Below, piece after piece: positions 58,583-64,000 of a stretch of DNA of 64,000 bases (the stretch's first letter is position 1; each line of letters opens with the position of its first letter). Origin of the DNA: CAG-698 sp964385755 (GTDB lineage Bacteria; Bacillota_I; Bacilli_A; ML615J-28; CAG-698); NCBI GenBank assembly GCA_964385755.1, contig CAYLPZ010000001.1:186001-250000 (forward strand), read 5' to 3'. The position numbers and the translations under genes were made by a program. The notes beneath the pieces are model-generated. The model was not told the DNA's origin, made no database searches, and was given only the letters and a program-made list of their open reading frames with translations.

Positions 58583-59722
58583 TTAATTTTTAGGAACTAA
58601 AATATCTAAAGCATCACTGCCACTAACAACTTCTGGTAATACACCATTCCATGTTGCTAGGTATGCTAAATATTTAACATATCCATAAACAATATTCTCA
58701 AAATCTTCTTTTGTATGAGCATCATCATATGTTATAGTGTACTTAGTACTTTCTAGTTCGTATAAAACTTCACCACTAGACACTAGCTCTACTTCTGATT
58801 CAACTTTTGATATAACTTCTTTTCCATCAATTGTTTCAGTTTTTTCGTAAATATATGTTGTTATAATTGGGAATCCAATAGAACGGGCAACCTCAACCAT
58901 CTTCATTGCGGCAGCTTGACCTTCAGCTTCTGCTAAAATCTTTTGTGCTTCAGCATCACCTTTTGCTTTTTCAATTTTTGCCTCAACTTGTAACTTAGCA
59001 ACTTCTAGTTCTTCTTCAGCTTTTGTAATTGCAGCTTCTTTATTTTGTTCCGCAACTACTTTGTCTTCAGCAGCTTTTTCAAACTCATCAGTAAAATCAA
59101 AGTTAGTTAAGTTTACTGCATCAACTTTAGTATAATACTTATCTCCAATTGAATTAGCTATATCTTCAGCAACTTGTGGAGAAATCTTTGAACGATTTTC
59201 AAGTAAACCAATAGCTGTATATTGTGATACAATTGATTTTAATCTATCAGCACATACTTTTTCCATACGACTTTCTAAAGAAGTCATTGAAACATATTCA
59301 AGTAATATCATATCAGCTTTTGTTGGATCAATGCGATACTGAAGTGTTAAACTTACACCAACAGTTTGCGCATCAGATGAAAAACATGTTGTTTCCATGT
59401 CCACTTTTTGAACTGTTGTATCAAAAAAAGTATAATCCTTAGTCATATAAAAATCAAAATATGTTCCCGGTTCTCTAATTGTTTCAATCTTTCCAAGTTT
59501 TTTCACAACAGCTACTTGTCCTGATTCAACTTGATGATATGATTTTGGTACTAACACTAAAAGTACCGCAACTATCAATGTTACCACTAATGCTGGAAAC
59601 TTGAAACTAGATAGTTTTGAGCTTCTTCCCTTGCCAGCAATTCCTGAAAAACCTATGAATGTTACAACACCAAATAGTATTAATAAAAATGTAAATATTA
59701 TTGTTAATATGGTTCTAATCAT
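58583..59722 (-). CDS. SPFH (band 7/prohibitin) membrane protein
   Basis: A 379-residue protein with two N-terminal hydrophobic segments (TILTIIFTFLLILFGVVTFI; LVVTLIVAVLLVLVPKS), then an SPFH domain (VESGQVAVVKKLGKIETIRE, GVSLTLQYRID, RLKSIVSQYTAI), an Ala/Glu/Lys-rich coiled coil (EQNKEAAITKAEEELEVAKL) and a C-terminal cap. This is the stomatin/prohibitin/HflK-like layout, which forms membrane cages around proteases or scaffolds lipid domains. It is unlike the zinc-ribbon SPFH protein at 16096. Single-gene unit with strong terminator. Confidence 0.88.
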   Translation of the reverse strand: MIRTILTIIFTFLLILFGVVTFIGFSGIAGKGRSSKLSSFKFPALVVTLIVAVLLVLVPKSYHQVESGQVAVVKKLGKIETIREPGTYFDFYMTKDYTFFDTTVQKVDMETTCFSSDAQTVGVSLTLQYRIDPTKADMILLEYVSMTSLESRMEKVCADRLKSIVSQYTAIGLLENRSKISPQVAEDIANSIGDKYYTKVDAVNLTNFDFTDEFEKAAEDKVVAEQNKEAAITKAEEELEVAKLQVEAKIEKAKGDAEAQKILAEAEGQAAAMKMVEVARSIGFPIITTYIYEKTETIDGKEVISKVESEVELVSSGEVLYELESTKYTITYDDAHTKEDFENIVYGYVKYLAYLATWNGVLPEVVSGSDALDILVPKN

Positions 59723-59792
59723 AATAAAATCTCCTTTTGCAATATAATTATACCATAATATTCAAAAATAATAAATATAATTTGCATAGCTT

Positions 59793-60377
59793 CTATACAG
59801 TTTTACGATACATGCCATCTTTTATACAATAAGCATAAATATATCCACTTCCTCTTCTAAAAAAGTAACCTTGTGCATCTTGCTCAGGATATAATTTAAT
59901 GATTTCAACTCTATCAGATGTTACATATGCAATAAAGCTAATATAGTGTTCTTTTGTCATTTGATGTTTTATTGTTACAAAATATTCATTTTCAGCTATT
60001 TCAACATTTATTTTATGAAAATCATCATCTTCATTAATTAAAGCAGGAAGCATGGTAATCCCACAACATACATTAACACTCTCACCAACACTAGTTATTA
60101 TGTTATGACAAATTGGACACACTTTAAAACTAACCTTTTTCATATTCGATGAAACATTATTATTAATAATATTTTCACCATTTAAAAGCTCAATAACACT
60201 AATATCTAGTGCTTTAGCTAGAGGTTCAAGCATAGAGATATCTGGATATCCTTTTCCACACTCCCATTTACTTATTGTTTTATCACTAACACTAAGCACA
60301 TTAGCTAAATCCTCTTGAGTCATTTTCTTATTTATTCTTAACTTTTTTATTAATTGTCCTTGTACATAATTATTCAT
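59793..60377 (-). CDS. XRE regulator fused to a desulfoferrodoxin-like metal domain
   Basis: Residues 5-62 are a Cro/CI-type helix-turn-helix (LRINKKMTQEDLANVLSVSD, TISKWECGKGYPDISMLEP). After a linker comes a rubredoxin-like CPICHNII pair with CCG further on, and a desulfoferrodoxin-like beta domain (HKINVEIAENEYFVTIKHQM, then HYISFIAYV) with the His residues that hold the ferrous centre in superoxide reductases. The fusion suggests a regulator that senses redox state or iron. Start has AAAGGAG. The target genes are not evident. Confidence 0.85.
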   Translation of the reverse strand: MNNYVQGQLIKKLRINKKMTQEDLANVLSVSDKTISKWECGKGYPDISMLEPLAKALDISVIELLNGENIINNNVSSNMKKVSFKVCPICHNIITSVGESVNVCCGITMLPALINEDDDFHKINVEIAENEYFVTIKHQMTKEHYISFIAYVTSDRVEIIKLYPEQDAQGYFFRRGSGYIYAYCIKDGMYRKTV

Positions 60378-60427
60378 AATATTTTTCTCCTTTGCAAATT
60401 AATTATATAGCAAAAAAACAAAAAAAT

Positions 60428-60449
60428 GTACCTACGTTAAGTAGAGTAC
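60428..60449 (-). terminator. Terminator after the 105-codon gene
   Basis: GTACCTAC / GTAGAGTAC with one bulge and a five-base loop. On the minus strand it is followed by ATTTTTTTG. Confidence 0.65.
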
Positions 60450-60459
60450 TAGTCTTGTT

Positions 60460-60777
60460 CTAACATAAATTTCTAACATACACTTTACAATCACTAATTG
60501 TTAATTTTTGATTGGTAAGTACTAAAGTTAATAATCCATTTTCATAAGTATAGTTTTTTACGTATTGTATAGTGTTATTACTTTCAATTTGTTTTTGATT
60601 TTCAAAAATAAATAAATGTTTAGAATCACCATCAAAAGCGCTCCTACAACCATTTGCAATAAAATGAAAATCAATATCAAACGAAATTAATAAGTAAATA
60701 TTTCCTTGTTTATACTCTATTTTATCTACTGTTATTTCATATAAATCATAGTTTTTTACAAAATCTTTTAACTGCAT
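60460..60777 (-). CDS. Small hypothetical protein, 105 residues
   Basis: Start chosen at ATG 60777 with GAGGAAAG seven bases upstream; an ATG 12 codons earlier has no site. The protein is beta-rich (YEITVDKIEYKQGNIYLLIS, FHFIANGCRSAFDGDSKH, LTISDCKVYVRNLC), with no signal or membrane segment, and matches no family I know. Own terminator. Confidence 0.65.
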   Translation of the reverse strand: MQLKDFVKNYDLYEITVDKIEYKQGNIYLLISFDIDFHFIANGCRSAFDGDSKHLFIFENQKQIESNNTIQYVKNYTYENGLLTLVLTNQKLTISDCKVYVRNLC

Positions 60778-60872
60778 TTGTGTACTTTCCTCTTTATAAT
60801 TTTTAATAAACATATAATGATATTATATATGAATAATGCTATAAAATCAATATTCTTATTTTATACATAAAA

Positions 60873-60898
60873 AATGACTAGTAATATAACTAGTCATT
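60873..60898 (-). terminator. Terminator overlapping the stop of the 710-codon lipoprotein
   Basis: Perfect 10-bp stem AATGACTAGT / ACTAGTCATT, loop AATATA. On the minus strand it is followed by six T. Confidence 0.85.
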
Positions 60899-63029
60899 AT
60901 CGATAAATCGTTAATACATCATTAATTGTAATATAATTTCCTTGGTATGTTATTAACATATCATATGTACCTTCACTATTTAAACTACCATATGTATCAT
61001 TATAATAATATGTATTACTAATTACCATTCCTTTATAAATAATAAAATTAGTTACTACTTCACAAGCAAACCATGGTTCACAGATAATTTTTTTATCACC
61101 ATTAATAAAGTAAATCATTGCACCATCTAAATAATTATCACCACTAATGTAACTAAATGTTTCTCCTTTGTATGTCATATCTACTGATACTTCAAATGAT
61201 GGATAATCATATGACTTTTCCATATAGAATGGAAATTCAATTGATCGCTTTTTTATAGAAACTACTACATCAAATAATTCGCAACTACCATTTACTTCTA
61301 AATTAGAAAAGTTATATATTGCATTATTCTTTACTATTTTTTCATATTGATAATTTGCCATATCATAATATTTTTCATCTAAAATACCATCTTTAATATC
61401 AGCATCAGTAAGTAAAGTAGCTAAACTGTCTTCCTTATTTGTTATATAAATACCTAAATTTTTATTTTCATCTAATTTAAAATATGCTATATCATTATAT
61501 ATTGTATTATTTATTTTCTCATTTGTCTTTGTATCAATACACATAATAAACGATGTTAAACATAAATATCTATCTCGCATTTTATATGATACAATAGATG
61601 ATGAAACTTCATAATAACCGTCATTATTAATATCTGATAGGCATACACTTGTTATCGTGCTATTGTTTTTCATATTGAAATCAAAAATTGATATATTATA
61701 TATTTGATTATTTATTTTCACAAAATATGTTATGTTATTCTCATCACTTAAAGAAAAAATATCAAAAGATAAATTATCACTCAGTGTTTCATCAGTATAA
61801 TTTTTAAATTGCTTATTCTCATACTTATTATTTTCAAAACACCCTAATATTTCACTTTCGTGAAGTTTTGACTCTTTAGCAGGTTTTATAATGATAGGTT
61901 CTATTGAGTTATTTATTTTTTTATATTGTATTAATACATCTTTTGATGTTATTTCAAAATAATAGATATTATTATTTGAATTTAACAAAGTATCATTTGC
62001 GAAAAGTTCATAAGTCTCATCTAAATTTGCATATAGCGTTATAATTGTATTACTTTCATACTTCTTACTAGTTATTTCATCTTTATTAGAAATTAAATTA
62101 TCTTCATCTATTATTGACACACTATAATATACATCTTTTGTTTTTGTATTAAACGTATATTCTACGTAATCACCATTTTTAAACTCTAAAGTATAGACAT
62201 ATATTTTTTCAAGTTCTAAAATAATTTCTTTGCTTGTAAACCATTTACTTTCAAATAATATTTTCTCATTTGATAATTGATTATTATAATCATAAGATTT
62301 TAGTATACATTTTTTGAACTTATCATACTCTTCTAAATTATAATCTATAGTATATAAAATAAAATTATATTCTACATCATCAAGTAACTCTTGGTTATTT
62401 TTTATACTTTCATTTAGTGTATAAATATCAATATCTTTTTGTGAAAAATCATTCCAGCTATAATTTGCTTTTACAACTTTTCTTAATTCATTAGTTTGAT
62501 AACTATTTTCATTTTTTTCATAACTATAAGAAAAACTTAAAGAAGGTGCATTGAAAAAACTTTGTGAAATTATGCCTAGAACTTGCTCTTTGCATAAGGA
62601 ATAAAAACTTAGAGCACATTTATTAAATATTGATGAAGGCACCGCATTATCTCCTGTTGATTTTTTTTCTTCACCATCAACATACTTTATAACTAAGTTC
62701 CATCCTCCACCATCAATTACATCACTTTTGCTATATGAACTATTGATATCAAAAAGACCATATAAATAAATATTATTAATAAATGTTATTTCTTCATCTT
62801 CAGTAAATGTATTAATCACTTCATATTGACTACTATCATCATTAATATATGGTCCCTTTTTATATGCTTTGTTATTAATAAAATCAATTTTATATTCTTT
62901 TTTTACTCCACCATTGTAATCGATAGTTTCATAAATTATTTCAGTTACTTCTTTTCCATCATATACTTTTTGACAACTTACCAAACATAAAAATATAAGA
63001 CAAAAAATAATTAATTTATATACTTTCAT
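60897..63029 (-). CDS. Large lipoprotein of unknown function
   Basis: A 710-residue protein with a lipoprotein signal peptide (MKVYKLIIFCLIFLCLVSCQ; lipobox LVSC, Cys 19). The mature protein is rich in Asn, Asp, Tyr and Ser with no repeats I can define. One segment (SVCLSDINNDGYYEVSSSIV) resembles an FG-GAP/EF-type D-x-N-x-D-G calcium loop. No enzymatic motif is seen. Its ATG overlaps the end of the YwaF-type gene by 14 bases, so both are translated from one message. Confidence 0.75.
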   Translation of the reverse strand: MKVYKLIIFCLIFLCLVSCQKVYDGKEVTEIIYETIDYNGGVKKEYKIDFINNKAYKKGPYINDDSSQYEVINTFTEDEEITFINNIYLYGLFDINSSYSKSDVIDGGGWNLVIKYVDGEEKKSTGDNAVPSSIFNKCALSFYSLCKEQVLGIISQSFFNAPSLSFSYSYEKNENSYQTNELRKVVKANYSWNDFSQKDIDIYTLNESIKNNQELLDDVEYNFILYTIDYNLEEYDKFKKCILKSYDYNNQLSNEKILFESKWFTSKEIILELEKIYVYTLEFKNGDYVEYTFNTKTKDVYYSVSIIDEDNLISNKDEITSKKYESNTIITLYANLDETYELFANDTLLNSNNNIYYFEITSKDVLIQYKKINNSIEPIIIKPAKESKLHESEILGCFENNKYENKQFKNYTDETLSDNLSFDIFSLSDENNITYFVKINNQIYNISIFDFNMKNNSTITSVCLSDINNDGYYEVSSSIVSYKMRDRYLCLTSFIMCIDTKTNEKINNTIYNDIAYFKLDENKNLGIYITNKEDSLATLLTDADIKDGILDEKYYDMANYQYEKIVKNNAIYNFSNLEVNGSCELFDVVVSIKKRSIEFPFYMEKSYDYPSFEVSVDMTYKGETFSYISGDNYLDGAMIYFINGDKKIICEPWFACEVVTNFIIYKGMVISNTYYYNDTYGSLNSEGTYDMLITYQGNYITINDVLTIYR

Positions 63030-63822
63030 TTAATCTACTTTTTCTCCTTAATAATCTATCAACACCTTTATATATTGTAACAAATAAATATGCAATGCCT
63101 AAATATGCAAAGAATACTATAATTGTATAAATAAATCTAAGATTTTTCCCCACAAAAAAATTAGCTATTGTAGGAAGTACTGGTGCTCCCCATCCCTCGT
63201 AATAAAGCATATAGTCTGCTTTTAATATATAATCAATTGGTATTACAATGACTGAAAATAAAGCTAAAGGAATAAAAGCATTAATACCATCTTTCCATTC
63301 AAATTTCTTATATCCACTCACTACAATTAATAGACCTGTTAATACCATAAAGAAATGAAAATACAACGAAATAAAAGTTGCGAAAGTAAAAAATGGATAT
63401 GTGTGAAGTATTACTGTAATATAAAAATTAGTAAATCCACCAAACAAGCCAATTGTTGTAAGAAAACAAATTGCACAGTCTTTTACTTTTCCTTTACACC
63501 ATGCAGCAAGTGGTAGTGTGTATATAAACATGCTACAAGTGTAAAGTGGTAATAATCCTGTTAAGTTGAATCCATAGCCAAACTTTACATCCCAATATGT
63601 TTCCCATACAATCTTTATTGTTTCAATAATTGGAACTGCTATTGAAAGAACCTTTAAATATGTTTCTAAGGTTTTTCTTTTCATATTACGACATAAAACA
63701 CATAAAAGAATAATTAGAAAAGTTGCGAAAATCATAAAAAGTATATGTGTTGTACTAAAGTAATCTTCTCCATGATAGTCTTCGATGAAACCTTTGTAGT
63801 CAAAAAAATTATATAAAAACAT
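63016..63822 (-). CDS. YwaF/TMEM164-family membrane protein
   Basis: Start chosen at ATG 63822 behind GGAGGATAAA; the TTG four codons earlier lies on the site. The 268-residue protein has about seven helices. Conserved elements are THILFMIFATFLIILLCVLC, the LNLTGLLPLYTCSM-type motif (FNLTGLLPLYTCSMFIY, with charged partners), TIGLFGGFTNFYITVILHTY, and YFHFFMVLTGLLIVVSG. These fit TIGR02206/YwaF, related to the eukaryotic TMEM164 acyltransferase. Role in lipid metabolism is possible but unproven in bacteria. Confidence 0.82.
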   Translation of the reverse strand: MFLYNFFDYKGFIEDYHGEDYFSTTHILFMIFATFLIILLCVLCRNMKRKTLETYLKVLSIAVPIIETIKIVWETYWDVKFGYGFNLTGLLPLYTCSMFIYTLPLAAWCKGKVKDCAICFLTTIGLFGGFTNFYITVILHTYPFFTFATFISLYFHFFMVLTGLLIVVSGYKKFEWKDGINAFIPLALFSVIVIPIDYILKADYMLYYEGWGAPVLPTIANFFVGKNLRFIYTIIVFFAYLGIAYLFVTIYKGVDRLLRRKSRLNESI

Positions 63823-63823
63823 T

Positions 63824-64000
63824 TTATCCTCCAAATTTATTAATTATTTTCACAATGATTAATGTAATAAAATACATCATTGAATAAGCTACAAGAATAA
63901 TTATTGTATATAGTATTTGTGAATATTTATAAATATCAATCACAAACTGAAATGGAAAATTATATGGATTATAATAAAACATCATATTACACTCTAATGT
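63824..64000 (-). CDS. C-terminal end of a small membrane protein; runs off the right edge
   Basis: The last 59 codons are open to the edge. They read FYYNPYNFPFQFVIDIYKYS, then a membrane helix (ILYTIIILVAYSMMYFITLI), then VKIINKFGG and stop. Either a gene's C-terminus or, if the internal ATGs near the edge are used, an almost complete small membrane protein. Its stop overlaps the ribosome site/start region of the YwaF-type gene, so they are translationally coupled. Confidence 0.65.
   Translation of the reverse strand, partial: TLECNMMFYYNPYNFPFQFVIDIYKYSQILYTIIILVAYSMMYFITLIIVKIINKFGG

Noticed and set aside
1..64000. Mycoplasma-type code with TGA as Trp
   Set aside because: Trp is written TGG throughout and TGA serves as a genuine stop, for example at the end of the 24660 and 21548 genes.

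Overview
The window comes from a low-G+C, Gram-positive-type bacterium that uses the standard bacterial code: TGG encodes Trp, and TGA ends genes such as the one at 24660-25559. A PolC-type replicative polymerase, QueH, a CotJ-type cluster, Shine-Dalgarno starts and U-tailed hairpin terminators all point to Bacillota. My best guess is an uncultured gut or anaerobic lineage near Erysipelotrichales, RF39 or the mollicute-like Bacilli; the genus cannot be read from the sequence. Nearly all genes lie on the minus strand. The exception is a plus-strand segment at 40.7-48.3 kb that begins at a tRNA-Arg gene.

Layout. 0-8.5 kb is mostly metabolic: panE (cut by the edge), cysK and a DUF1835-like gene, glgB, a large UvrD-type helicase with zinc ribbons, a metallophosphoesterase and a macrodomain protein. 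8.8-17.8 kb is a compact four-gene operon: an SPFH/zinc-ribbon protein, a four-helix membrane protein, a DUF2971 protein and a 1,946-residue chimera. The chimera has a zinc ribbon, a TIR domain, TPR-like helices and one membrane helix, followed by Listeria/Bacteroides-type B-repeats, BspA-like leucine-rich repeats and GLUG-like repeats. Its predicted topology (TIR inside, LRRs outside) is that of a Toll-like receptor built in reverse order. It is the most interesting object here. It carries a 433-bp perfect internal repeat and a 100-N assembly gap that falls inside another repeat.

18-25.6 kb is an accessory, defence-like region. It holds a decayed ISL3 transposase, a NERD-domain helicase, several orphan genes, a probable BECR-fold nuclease toxin with an immunity-like partner behind a DUF4417 gene, an XRE/ImmA regulator-protease pair with a clear promoter and operator-like repeat, and a second TIR protein. 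A short plus-strand transcription unit (promoter plus terminator, about 60 nt) lies between the DUF4417 and ImmA genes.

25.6-40.6 kb is largely housekeeping: RlmD-type methyltransferase, AI-2E-family permease, esterase, SDR, Bax-inhibitor family protein, polC, a 1,286-residue Ig-repeat lipoprotein ending in a phosphodiester glycosidase domain, and a HAD phosphatase. 40.7-43.2 kb looks like an acquisition spot. It contains tRNA-Arg, an orphan tRNA-like T-arm, a beheaded winged-helix gene, a VOC gene and a conspicuously G+C-rich tocopherol-cyclase-family gene, with a recurring AAATTNNAATTT motif at the gene ends.

44.3-64 kb contains a third TIR gene, here fused to a SAM methyltransferase, then an MGMT-like protein, a MerR regulator with a 20-bp-spacer promoter, an EamA transporter, queH, a four-gene secreted-protein/ABC operon, pepP, phosphoglucomutase, a CDF transporter, a CotJA-CotJB fusion next to cotJC, a second SPFH protein, an HTH-desulfoferrodoxin protein, a lipoprotein and a YwaF-type membrane protein. 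Decayed fragments (ISL3, DtxR-like, GNAT, winged helix) show repeated gain and loss. Three TIR proteins of different architecture in 64 kb suggest heavy investment in TIR-based signalling or defence; that role is inferred.
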